DNA of 64,000 bases, from positions 1 through 64,000 of the IMG/VR virus record IMGVR_UViG_3300020582_000008; one strand, written 5' to 3'. The DNA is from a virus. The notes beneath the pieces were generated by a model. That model worked only from the letters and a program-made list of their open reading frames with translations. It was not told the DNA's origin and made no database searches. The position numbers were made by a program, and so were the translations under genes. Each line of letters starts with the position of its first letter. Position 1 is the first letter of the stretch. Shown here in pieces: positions 23,626-32,330 of this stretch.

Positions 23626-24255
23626 ATGCCGCAGAGAATCCGCCTACTCACTTCCGCACAGATCAACGGGCACGTTTACGGTCCCGGCGAAGTCGTCACG
23701 CTGCCCGACGGCGTTCGTGGTCCTCATCGTTCCGTGTCCGTTGCGGGTGTACTCCAAGACGAACCGATGTTCGTTCCGGTCGATGAAGGATTGGAGAAAG
23801 AGCGCGAGGACATGCGCTTGCGGCATCTGGCCGAAGTGGAAGCCCTCGATCATACCGCCGAGCGTCGCGAACTGGCGATCAAACACGCCAAGGAATCATC
23901 CGATCTTCGTCGCAAGCAATTGGCGAGTGAGACCGAGGCGCGGCACAAGGTCGAAGCTGAGACGTTGCAGCGCCGGCAGGAGGCCGAAGTCGTCGCCTTC
24001 GACAAACGCGCCGAAGTTCTGGCGACCGTCAATCCGCCGTCCGAGACCAACAAGGACGATCTTGCGGCGCGGCACAAGGCGGAAGCCGAGGCACTGAAAG
24101 TCAAGCAGGAGAGTGAGCAGAAGGCGATTGAAGCCGCAAACGCGGAGCCTGTCGAGGATGAGCCGGTAGAGGCGCAGCCGGAAGATGATGCCGCGCCTCT
24201 GATGCCGCCGCCGGATTATCCGCCGCCGCCAAGTCAACCGAGCAATCCGGCGTAA
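23626..24255 (+). CDS. coiled-coil structural-region protein
   Basis: 209 residues with a strong AGGAGG ribosome site. The first 50 residues (RIRLLTSAQINGHVYGPGEVVTLPDG) resemble a small beta domain found in head-tail adaptor regions. A 90-residue highly charged coiled coil follows (EKEREDMRLRHLAEVEALDHTAERREL...), then a Pro-rich end (PPPDYPPPPSQPS). Function unknown. Confidence 0.55.
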   Translation: MPQRIRLLTSAQINGHVYGPGEVVTLPDGVRGPHRSVSVAGVLQDEPMFVPVDEGLEKEREDMRLRHLAEVEALDHTAERRELAIKHAKESSDLRRKQLASETEARHKVEAETLQRRQEAEVVAFDKRAEVLATVNPPSETNKDDLAARHKAEAEALKVKQESEQKAIEAANAEPVEDEPVEAQPEDDAAPLMPPPDYPPPPSQPSNPA

Positions 24256-24291
24256 TGCTCTTGGCGATGACGATGCGGCGGGAGGCGGCGG

Positions 24292-25083
24292 ATGGACGAC
24301 GTAACGATTGCGAATATCGCCTTGGACAACATAGGCGCTCGCATGTCCATTACGTCGTTGCAGCCACCACTTCCGCCGCCGAACGCAATAGTTGTTGCGC
24401 GCCAATATCAGATTCGGATTGACGCGCTTCATCGTAGCGCGCATTGGAATTTTGCCCGTTTCCAAAAAAAAGGAATTATCCTAAAAGCTGCGCAAGGCAC
24501 ACCTGAAAATCCCAACGGCACAACGCTGCCGATTCCTCCGTATCCCTGGCAGTATGCCTACGCTTACCCCCCAGATTGTTTGCTTGCGCGTTATCTTCTC
24601 TGCAATCAACCCCTGACCGGAAGCGGCAACCCTTTTCCTGCGGGAGTCCAAACAACGCCGCTGTGGCCGTTCGGAAATCCCGGTTATAAGTTTGTGGTAG
24701 CAAACGACACGGATGCGGCCGGCAACCAAATAAAAGTCATCCTGACCGATTTGGAATTTGCGGATATTGTTTATACCGGCCGCGTGACAAATCCTGATCT
24801 TTGGGATGCTCATTTTCAGAATGGCGCTATTGCAACTCTTGGCGCATGGCTGGTCAATCCGCTCGCTCGCAATGCGATAGTCCTCAAAGAGCAAATCGAG
24901 ATTGCAACGTCGGTCGTGCAGTCAGCGCGAATCTCGGATGGCAACGAGGGAATTACTTCCATTGATCACACGCCAGATTGGATGGCGGTCAGAGGAATAA
25001 CCGGCTACGGTCTTGCTTGGGATTCGGCGATGACTTACTATGGCTGGTCGAGTTTGGGATTTCCTGGCGGCGGGTTTGTTTGA
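24292..25083 (+). CDS. tail tubular protein A-like (tail adaptor)
   Basis: 263 residues; GGGAGG upstream of the ATG. It opens VTIANIALDNIGAR and contains RQYQIRIDALHRSAHWNFARFQKK, PPYPWQYAYAYPPDCLLARYL and a C-terminal helix-rich part, the standard pattern of podovirus tail tubular protein A/gp11-type adaptors that join portal to nozzle. It precedes the nozzle gene without a gap. Confidence 0.85.
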   Translation: MDDVTIANIALDNIGARMSITSLQPPLPPPNAIVVARQYQIRIDALHRSAHWNFARFQKKGIILKAAQGTPENPNGTTLPIPPYPWQYAYAYPPDCLLARYLLCNQPLTGSGNPFPAGVQTTPLWPFGNPGYKFVVANDTDAAGNQIKVILTDLEFADIVYTGRVTNPDLWDAHFQNGAIATLGAWLVNPLARNAIVLKEQIEIATSVVQSARISDGNEGITSIDHTPDWMAVRGITGYGLAWDSAMTYYGWSSLGFPGGGFV

Positions 25084-28000
25084 ATGACAACGCCGATCAT
25101 GCATTCGTCGTTTTCAAGCGGCGAAGTGTCGCCGTCATTATATGGTCGTGTAGATTTAGCCGGGTGGCACAAAGCCTGTTCGGTCGCGCGGAATTTCTTT
25201 GTTTCTTATAAAGGTGGATTGCTGAGCCGCGGTGGTCTCGCCTACGTCGGCATCTGTAAACAATCTGCATCCGCCAATTCCGTTCCGCCGCGAAATATCC
25301 CGTTCACATTCAATATTTTTCAATCGTACATTCTGGAATTTGGCGAACAATATATGCGCGTGGTCGCCAATGGCGGCTATGTCACGGAGACGGCTTTTGC
25401 GGTCACAGGAGCGACCCAGGCCAATCCTTGTATGCTGAATATTCCCGGCAATAATTATGTCGTTGGCGACTGGATTTTTCTTATCAATCTCGGCGGCATG
25501 ATTCAGTTGGATGCGCGCACAGTGATCGTGCGGAATGTCGCAGGTAGCGCCGTCACGATCCAAGACGTGTTCGGCGTGCCAATCAATTCTCTGGCCTATG
25601 GGGCTTACACGACCGGCGGAACGGCAGCGCGAATCTATACGCTAACAACGCCGTATCACGCTGTCGATTTATCTTATCTGAAATTCATTCAAAGCGCCGA
25701 TACGATGTCGCTGACTTGCGTCAACCAGGCGACGCAAGCCGAATATCCGCCCCAGGAATTGAGCCGTTTAGCAGCTAATAATTGGACGATTGGACCGCCG
25801 TCCTTTGCTGCTTCGATTGCTGCGCCGGGCAGTTGCGCAGTCGCTGGAACGACCTATGCGACCGGGCCGGGGCCGGCAGCTTACGGTTATGTGGTTACCT
25901 CAATCGACAGCCAGACAGGCGATGAAAGTCAACCGTCCCCTGTCGGCGTGACGACCGGCGTTGTCGATATAGCGGGGCAGTTCGGGACTAATACGGTGAC
26001 TTGGGCGGCGGTGCCAGGCGCTTCAAGTTACAATGTCTATAGGGCCGCTCCGGATTATACGAATGTCGGTAATTTCTCGGGACAGTTGTTTGGTTATGTC
26101 GGGTCGTCGCGGTCAAATTCGTGGCAGGATACCAATGTCATCGCGGACTTTGCGACCACGCCTCCGCTACACACGAATCCGTTTGCCGCCGGACAGATTC
26201 TCGATATTCCGATGACGAACATCGGCGCAAATTATACCGCGGCGACCGCGAGTCTCACGATCAATAGTGCCACGGGTTCGGGATTTGTGGGTACTCCCAT
26301 CATCGGTGGGGCTATCACTGGCCAGAGGATTACATTTGCGGCTAATCCGTTTCTGAATGGTGCGAGAGTCAGTCAGCAAGTCGGTGCTGCTACTGCCCAA
26401 GGTCTTGTTGTGGCCGTGAGTGCTACGACAATTGACGTACAATTGCTTGGCAGTCAGCAATTCCAGGGCGGGGGTGGGGGATTTGGTTCTTCTCCCGTGG
26501 TGGATACTTCGGCGAACAGTGCGGTCCCAACCAACACGCAACTGATAACGCTCACGGGAAGCGGCGGTTGGATCGGGACCTTCATCGAGAATCCAGGCAA
26601 GGGTTATTTGCCGACAGATACTCCAATCTTTGCCGATAGTGGAAGCGGAGCGGGTGCGACAGGACAGTTAACAGTCGGGCCGGAATCGGGCACATTCCCC
26701 GGTGTTGCAGCATATTTCCAACAGCGCCGCGTCTATGCGGATTCGATTGTTGCTCCCGATACCTACGAAATGTCCCAGCCCGGTTCGTATCTCAATTTCG
26801 ATTCGGCCGATCCTCCAATCGATTCGGATTCGATCACGGGGACACCTTGGGGAGAACAGATCGACGGCATTCAGTGGATGCGGCCGATGCCGGGAGGTCT
26901 CGTTACTTTTACGGGCGGAACGACGTGGCAGGTGTCTGGAACGGCCGGTGCGGGGTCTCCGATCACTCCATCACAACAGAATGCGCAAGCGCAGGAAGGT
27001 ATCGGGTCCTCTCCCACAATTGCTCCGATCCGAATCCGAAATAATTTGCTCTACGTCGATTCTCTGAATGGTTTTGTGAACGAGATAAATTACAATTTTT
27101 ATTTCAACATCTACACGGGGCAGGATATTACGCTGCTGTCGAGTCAACTTTTTCAGAACAATAATCTTGTGCAATGGGCGCTGTCTTTCAGTCCATATCG
27201 TTTGATCTGGGCCGTTCGTAACGATGGCAAGATGCTCTCTCTAACCTACATCGCCGAACAGGAAATGCGCGGCTGGGCGCGGCACGATACGTTGGGTTTG
27301 TTTGCTTCCGTCGCGGTTGCTTCCGAACCTCCGGTCAATGCGGCTTATTTTATCGTCAAGCGATATGTGACGGGAAAAGGCCAGTGGGTTTACATGCAGG
27401 AGCGTATGGACAATCGGCTGTGGCAGAATGTCGAGCAGTCGTATTGTCTTGATAGTGCGCTGTCTCTTGCGCAGCCCGCGCCGAACGCAAACCTTGTGGC
27501 CTCTGCGGCGCGGGGCACAGGTGGTGTGAAGCTTGGGGCGGTCATTCTTGGGGGTAGTGGATATTCAGCGGGGCCTGCCGGACAGATTGTAGATGATGCC
27601 GGGACCGGAACGGGTGCGGTCGTTACCGGTTTTACTGTTGTCGCGGGCGCGATCACGAATCTAGCGATCACCCCCGGCGTTAATTATCAGTTGCCGCGAA
27701 TCATCATCACGGACGCCACGGGCGCTGGAGCGGATATTTCTTTGGTGGTCGATAATACTGTCACCTTCACGGCGGATGGTGCCGTATTCTCGTCGGCCAA
27801 TAACGGCTCCGTGCTGCGCGTGGGCGGGGGCATCGGAACGAACGTCGCTTATCAGTCTCCGACCCAAATAACCGCACAGGTGGCGCCGCAGGCGGCGATT
27901 GCGGCCACGCTGGCAAACGATCCGCTCAATATGCCGGTTCCGGCTGCGGCAGGGACTTGGACTCTGACGGCTCCAGTGACGGCCATCCTTGGTCTTGAAC

Positions 28001-28530
28001 ATTTGGAAGGGATGACGGTCAATGCGCTGTGTGACGGGACGCCGGTCGTGGGGCTTGTGGTGGTGAATGGCTCTGTGATGCTGCCGAATCCTGCAAGCCA
28101 AGTGCTCATCGGCCTGCTTTTCATTGCGCAGGCGCAGTCGATGCACGCCGACATGCCGGGCGAGTTGATCCAAGGCAAACGCAAGAGGATTCAGGGCGTG
28201 ACGGTCAGACTGGCAAATACCCGTGGCATCAAGCTCGGGCAGGATCAGCCGATTGCAGCCCAACAGCCGAATCAGATCGAGATTCCGTGGGATCAAGCGC
28301 CGAATCTTATGACGGCACTTACGGAGCCGAATGCTCTGGCGGGCGCAGGAAACGCCGTGCCGTTGTTCTCAGGCGATAAATACGTGGTGATCGCAGGCGA
28401 TTACTCGACAACCAATGGTCAAGCCTCTCCGGGCATGGTAGCGGTGGAGCAAGATTTGCCTCTGCCGGCTGAAATCCTTGCCTTCATCCCCGAATTGGAA
28501 GTCGGCGACACAGGCGACCAACATGCTTAG
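25084..28530 (+). CDS. tail tubular protein B-like (tail nozzle)
   Basis: 1148 residues. The opening FSSGEVSPSLYGRVDLAGWHKACSVARNFFVSYKGGLLSRGGL is diagnostic of the BPP-1/T7-type nozzle. It carries inserted beta modules: a fibronectin-like stretch (VTWAAVPGASSYNVYRA, about residues 300-330) and several Gly-rich repeats (GGSGYSAGP-like). The C-terminal part (GKRKRIQGVTVRLANTRGIKLGQ) returns to the conserved core. It forms the lower tail tube. Confidence 0.88.
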   Translation: MTTPIMHSSFSSGEVSPSLYGRVDLAGWHKACSVARNFFVSYKGGLLSRGGLAYVGICKQSASANSVPPRNIPFTFNIFQSYILEFGEQYMRVVANGGYVTETAFAVTGATQANPCMLNIPGNNYVVGDWIFLINLGGMIQLDARTVIVRNVAGSAVTIQDVFGVPINSLAYGAYTTGGTAARIYTLTTPYHAVDLSYLKFIQSADTMSLTCVNQATQAEYPPQELSRLAANNWTIGPPSFAASIAAPGSCAVAGTTYATGPGPAAYGYVVTSIDSQTGDESQPSPVGVTTGVVDIAGQFGTNTVTWAAVPGASSYNVYRAAPDYTNVGNFSGQLFGYVGSSRSNSWQDTNVIADFATTPPLHTNPFAAGQILDIPMTNIGANYTAATASLTINSATGSGFVGTPIIGGAITGQRITFAANPFLNGARVSQQVGAATAQGLVVAVSATTIDVQLLGSQQFQGGGGGFGSSPVVDTSANSAVPTNTQLITLTGSGGWIGTFIENPGKGYLPTDTPIFADSGSGAGATGQLTVGPESGTFPGVAAYFQQRRVYADSIVAPDTYEMSQPGSYLNFDSADPPIDSDSITGTPWGEQIDGIQWMRPMPGGLVTFTGGTTWQVSGTAGAGSPITPSQQNAQAQEGIGSSPTIAPIRIRNNLLYVDSLNGFVNEINYNFYFNIYTGQDITLLSSQLFQNNNLVQWALSFSPYRLIWAVRNDGKMLSLTYIAEQEMRGWARHDTLGLFASVAVASEPPVNAAYFIVKRYVTGKGQWVYMQERMDNRLWQNVEQSYCLDSALSLAQPAPNANLVASAARGTGGVKLGAVILGGSGYSAGPAGQIVDDAGTGTGAVVTGFTVVAGAITNLAITPGVNYQLPRIIITDATGAGADISLVVDNTVTFTADGAVFSSANNGSVLRVGGGIGTNVAYQSPTQITAQVAPQAAIAATLANDPLNMPVPAAAGTWTLTAPVTAILGLEHLEGMTVNALCDGTPVVGLVVVNGSVMLPNPASQVLIGLLFIAQAQSMHADMPGELIQGKRKRIQGVTVRLANTRGIKLGQDQPIAAQQPNQIEIPWDQAPNLMTALTEPNALAGAGNAVPLFSGDKYVVIAGDYSTTNGQASPGMVAVEQDLPLPAEILAFIPELEVGDTGDQHA

Positions 28531-29059
28531 CATGAACGGCCACGGTCTCGCGAAAGTACCGCTCGACTTAGAGCCTATGCTGCGTGGCTACTCTATCGAG
28601 CCAACCGAAGTCGGCCACATCTACAAACTGGCCGATTCTCTCCGCGACCAAGATCGAACGGAGATTCTAAATCTCGGATTTGGCGTCAAGAAAGCCCTGT
28701 GGAGAGCCTATCGTAACTCGATCATGTGCAAGACGGCGTTGGTGGCTGACAAGGTTGCGGCGATTTGGGGGTTGGGAATAGGTTTGCGTGCGGGTGTGAG
28801 TCCTTTGTCCGATCTTGGTGTGCCGTGGTTGCATACGTCGGCTGCTATTGAATCTGTTCCTTTCTCATTTGTGCGAGTAGCGAAAGCAGAGTTGGCAGCT
28901 ATGTTGAAGTTAAGGCCACGACTTGAATCGTTTGTGGCTGCTGACTATGCGCAGGCGATCAAGTTTCTTCGGATTTTGGGCTTTGCTGTGGAAAAACCGG
29001 AAGCGGTTGGGTTGAATGGTGCGCTGTATTGTAGGTTTCATATGGGCTTTGACGCTTAA
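28523..29059 (+). CDS. T7 gp13-like/DUF2833 acetyltransferase-fold protein
   Basis: About 178 residues; ATG 28523 overlaps the nozzle stop. Core: GVKKALWRAYRNSIMCKTALVADKVAAIWGLGIG..., PWLHTSAAI and ADYAQAIKFLRILGFAVEKPEAVG. The pattern is a GNAT-like fold typical of DUF2833 phage proteins placed between the nozzle and the internal virion proteins. Required for infection in T7; the biochemical activity is not known. Confidence 0.7.
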   Translation: MLSMNGHGLAKVPLDLEPMLRGYSIEPTEVGHIYKLADSLRDQDRTEILNLGFGVKKALWRAYRNSIMCKTALVADKVAAIWGLGIGLRAGVSPLSDLGVPWLHTSAAIESVPFSFVRVAKAELAAMLKLRPRLESFVAADYAQAIKFLRILGFAVEKPEAVGLNGALYCRFHMGFDA

Positions 29060-29063
29060 GCAA

Positions 29064-29129
29064 TTGGTTAGACTGGCTACCTTGGCGTGCGATTATTCTG
29101 TGAGAGTCTTACGGCCATAGAGGATTGAG
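29064..29129. repeat. type-1 dispersed repeat, copy C (solo)
   Basis: TTGGTTAGACTGGCTACC...TTATTCTGTGAGAG...ACGGCCATAGAGG, nearly identical to copy B but without an inverted partner downstream. It separates the gp13-like gene from the next virion gene. Read on the minus strand it would encode the same SMAV... tail. Confidence 0.88.
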
Positions 29130-29139
29130 AAAAAAGATC

Positions 29140-29664
29140 ATGGGTGCGGCACTTCTTCCGGTTATGTTGGTCGCGGGCGTCGCGGGCGCCGGATTGTCTG
29201 CGGCCGGCACTTACGGATCGATGGAGGCGGCTTCCAAGAATGCGGCCTACCAAGCGCAAGTCGCGGCCAATAATGCAACCATCGCTATGAAAAACGCTGC
29301 GATGGACACGCAGTCGGGGGAGATCGCGGCGTCGAATCAGGGACTCAAGACACGCGCGGCGGTCGGCAAGACCTTGGCGCAGCAAGGGGCGTCCGGGGTT
29401 GACGTGAATACCGGCTCCGCTCCCAAAGTACGCGCGGCAGAAAGCGAACTCGGCGCGCTTGACGCGATGACGATTCGCTCCAACGCGGCCAAGAAGGCAT
29501 ATTCCGACACGGTTGCGGCGACGAGCGACACGGCGGAATCCCAATTGCTCACGTCGGAGTCGGATCAGGCCGCGACTGCGGCGCCAATCTCCGCACTCGG
29601 AAATTTCCTGGGCTCGGCATCGAGCGTTGGCGGCAACTTCGGTAAAGCAATGGCGACGGGTTGA
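29140..29664 (+). CDS. internal virion protein B-like
   Basis: About 174 residues from ATG 29140 (TTG 29125 is also possible). An N-terminal hydrophobic helix (ALLPVMLVAGVAGAGLSAAG) is followed by a long Ala/Gln/Asn helix ending NQGLKTRAAVGKTLAQQGASGVDVNTGSA, the conserved core of gp14-type internal proteins that enter the host envelope during DNA ejection. The expected C-terminal extension is short. Confidence 0.7.
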   Translation: MGAALLPVMLVAGVAGAGLSAAGTYGSMEAASKNAAYQAQVAANNATIAMKNAAMDTQSGEIAASNQGLKTRAAVGKTLAQQGASGVDVNTGSAPKVRAAESELGALDAMTIRSNAAKKAYSDTVAATSDTAESQLLTSESDQAATAAPISALGNFLGSASSVGGNFGKAMATG

Positions 29665-29666
29665 CC

Positions 29667-30110
29667 ATGAACCTAAATAGGCGCAGTTTTTTCATCGGCG
29701 CGGCGGCAGGTTTGCTTGCTTCATCTGTCGTGTCAGCATCAAGCCTAATGTCGCTACGCCCCGGCTTTTCCGGACATTGGTTGCGACAACAAATCTTTTT
29801 GAAAGAGAAAGATGGGGATGTATGGCGCACCATAGACCGGATTGATTGTTCTGGTCTTGAAGGCGCTGAGCCGCCAGATGTTTTTGCGATGATGGCGAGA
29901 AGCGTTATTAAATTGCCGCCGCAAAAATTGAGAATTGCCCCGGAACGCTGGGGGCTTGATGTTGTGAAAATGATTAAATTTGAAACCACGCTAGAGGTTA
30001 GACAACATATGGAAATGCAGGCAATTCGCAGCCGAAATGTTCTAGTGAGAACTATTGGGGATAATACACCTGTCCCTTGTGCGTTCCGCGGTATAGCAAT
30101 CGAATCGTGA
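29667..30110 (+). CDS. Tat-signal protein with a capsid C-terminal-like domain
   Basis: 147 residues. The N-terminus NRRSFFIGAAAGLLASSVVSA is a twin-arginine export signal. From about residue 55 it aligns with the end of the major capsid protein: PPDVFAMMARSVIKLP against PPDIFAIMSKSVVRLP, QAIRSRNVLVR against QAIRDKNVLLR and FRGIAI against FRNIAI. Short Tat-signal proteins are common in rhizobial phages; the capsid-like domain here looks like a duplication fused to one. Function unknown. Confidence 0.65.
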   Translation: MNLNRRSFFIGAAAGLLASSVVSASSLMSLRPGFSGHWLRQQIFLKEKDGDVWRTIDRIDCSGLEGAEPPDVFAMMARSVIKLPPQKLRIAPERWGLDVVKMIKFETTLEVRQHMEMQAIRSRNVLVRTIGDNTPVPCAFRGIAIES

Positions 30111-30113
30111 GTC

Positions 30114-32330
30114 ATGGCCGGTCAAATTCTCAATGTAGACTTTCCTGAAATAAATCCCTCGGGCGCTCCGTCCGACGATTATGAGCGCATTCCGTCATCG
30201 CCCAATATGTTCGGCGCGTATGGCGCGGAAGCCCTGAAACAGACCGGCGAAGGATTGGTCAAGGCGGCGGACACTGGTCTAGCCTATGTCACTCAGCAGA
30301 ACGAATACAACAACCAGATTCACGCCAGCGAATTGCATTCGTGGTTTTCCGATCAAGCTGGCGATCTTGTATCGAAGCATTCCGAGTTGCAGGGGCGGGC
30401 GGCACTCGATGCTCTCCCGGACCTGAAAAAGAAGATAGGCGATCTACAAACGCAAGCTGAATCGCAGGCCGGAAATCTCCCTACAAAGGCTCTCGTCGCC
30501 GGTAACACGCGGCGCACGATGGATTGGCTGGTCGGGGCGGCTACACATCACGCCGATGCGCAGCATACCGCGTGGGCAACAAAGACGGCGGCGGATAACG
30601 TTACTGCGGCTTCGAACATTGGCGGTCTCGCGATCCAAACGGGTGATTTCAATAAACTCGATGAGCAGATGGATACCATCGGGAAGGAAGCCCACAATTA
30701 TTTCGATCCAATGGGCTACGATCCGCAGACATTGGATGTGGAAGTCTCGAAGTATCGCGGAAGTGCGGTTAAGAATTGGGTCGAAACCGCAGCAACAAAT
30801 CAGAACGATCCGGACGCACTCACTCACGCGGTCGCTATTTATCATCGCTATAGCGATGAGATTGATCCTGCCAGTCGTCTGATAATTTCCAAAGAATTGA
30901 ATACGAAAGTTTTCAATCGCACAGTCGATAGACTCTCGAATTATTATATCAGCGGTTCGGTCGCGGGCCTCAATCCAAGTTTTGTTGCCGGGCTAAAACA
31001 ATCCGAGGGTTACAAAGACAAGCCGTATTGGGATGTGAATCATTGGAGTGTGGGATATGGCACGCCAGCATCGGGGCCGGATGAAAAAGCCGACAGGTTC
31101 ACTCTCGAAGGACGATTTGAAGATAAGGTGACGGAAGCTGCTGCTACAGTGGATTCGGTAAATCCTCACCTTGATCCTGGCACACGCGCCGCGCTTACGT
31201 CACTGACTTTCAATACAGGAACGAAATGGACAACGTCCGGTCTAGGCGATGCGATCCGCGGCGGCGATTTGATGAAGGCGCAGGAGCTATTCAAGCAATA
31301 TAATCAGGTCAATGGAAAATTCGATCAGTCGATTGCAGATAGGCGCAATCGCGAAGCCGAGTGGTTTGGCCGGCAGGATGCGCAGGGTGTTCCAAAACCC
31401 GATGTGGCGTCGTTGATTCAGCGCGTGCGAACCGATCCATCTTTTGAGAATCGCCCTGAGCTACAAAAGGCCGTCGAACAAAATATCCTCTCAAAGACCG
31501 CCATGCAGGAGCGCGCCGACGCTCTACAGGCCAAGCAACAAAAAGAAACATCCGATGCAACCGAATGGGAAGTGTTCAAGAATATCCACTCCGACAAACC
31601 ATCGGTGACGATGGATATGATCGATAAGTTGCCGCTCACGGTCGAAGCCAAGAAGAGGATGACGGATCAATTGGAGAAGGCGACGGGGACGGAGAAGACT
31701 GAGCGCACCTATGGCGCTGGTTTCTACGATATGTACCGCCGCATTCATCTGCCCGAAGGCGATCCTAATCGCGTGACGGATGGTTCGCAGCTTTACGGCC
31801 ATGTTGGGCCGCAAGGCGATTTGACCGTTGCCGGCGTCGATAAATTGAATACGGAAATCCAGGCGCGCAAATCCCCGGAAGGCGTCGCCGAATCAGAAAT
31901 GAAAGCGCAGTTTTTGAAGAATGCGCGAGCGCAGATCACGGGGACTGACGAAGGGCTCCACATCAAAGACCCAAAGGGCGACGAAATTTATTTGAAGTTT
32001 CTGGCGCAAGTGCTGCCGCAGTATGACGCACAGCGCAAGGCTGGCAAGACGGCGCCGGAACTATTCAATCCTACAAGCAAGGACTATCTCGGTAATGCAA
32101 TCGCGGGTTTTAGGCGACCGCCGGACCAATGGTATGCCGACATCATTACCGATCAAGCATCGCCCGAGACTTTCGACGTGAGCAAAGTCAAATCGCTTGA
32201 GGATTTGGTTGCTGCTTATCGTGCCGGAAATGTCGATAAGGCGACCGCCGATGCGACCGCTATTGCGAAGGGCTGGGCGACACGCAAGCCGCCCGCGCCT
32301 GCGATGCCAACCGTGCCGATGAGCCAGTGA
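30114..32330 (+). CDS. internal virion protein with GH24-type lysozyme domain
   Basis: 738 residues. Residues ~280-430 hold a lysozyme: E298 (QSEGYKDKPYW), D307 and T317 (WSVGYGTP), and DPGTRAALTSLTFNTG...IADRRNREAEWF match GH24 muramidases. The flanking regions are helical and Gln/Lys/Asp-rich, as in ejection proteins. It probably opens peptidoglycan during DNA entry. The stop overlaps the next start. Confidence 0.82.
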   Translation: MAGQILNVDFPEINPSGAPSDDYERIPSSPNMFGAYGAEALKQTGEGLVKAADTGLAYVTQQNEYNNQIHASELHSWFSDQAGDLVSKHSELQGRAALDALPDLKKKIGDLQTQAESQAGNLPTKALVAGNTRRTMDWLVGAATHHADAQHTAWATKTAADNVTAASNIGGLAIQTGDFNKLDEQMDTIGKEAHNYFDPMGYDPQTLDVEVSKYRGSAVKNWVETAATNQNDPDALTHAVAIYHRYSDEIDPASRLIISKELNTKVFNRTVDRLSNYYISGSVAGLNPSFVAGLKQSEGYKDKPYWDVNHWSVGYGTPASGPDEKADRFTLEGRFEDKVTEAAATVDSVNPHLDPGTRAALTSLTFNTGTKWTTSGLGDAIRGGDLMKAQELFKQYNQVNGKFDQSIADRRNREAEWFGRQDAQGVPKPDVASLIQRVRTDPSFENRPELQKAVEQNILSKTAMQERADALQAKQQKETSDATEWEVFKNIHSDKPSVTMDMIDKLPLTVEAKKRMTDQLEKATGTEKTERTYGAGFYDMYRRIHLPEGDPNRVTDGSQLYGHVGPQGDLTVAGVDKLNTEIQARKSPEGVAESEMKAQFLKNARAQITGTDEGLHIKDPKGDEIYLKFLAQVLPQYDAQRKAGKTAPELFNPTSKDYLGNAIAGFRRPPDQWYADIITDQASPETFDVSKVKSLEDLVAAYRAGNVDKATADATAIAKGWATRKPPAPAMPTVPMSQ

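Noticed and set aside
29077-29544. 155-aa minus-strand frame ending SSMAVRLSQNN
   Set aside because: Only the tail (from the solo repeat) is meaningful; the body is antisense to the internal virion gene.
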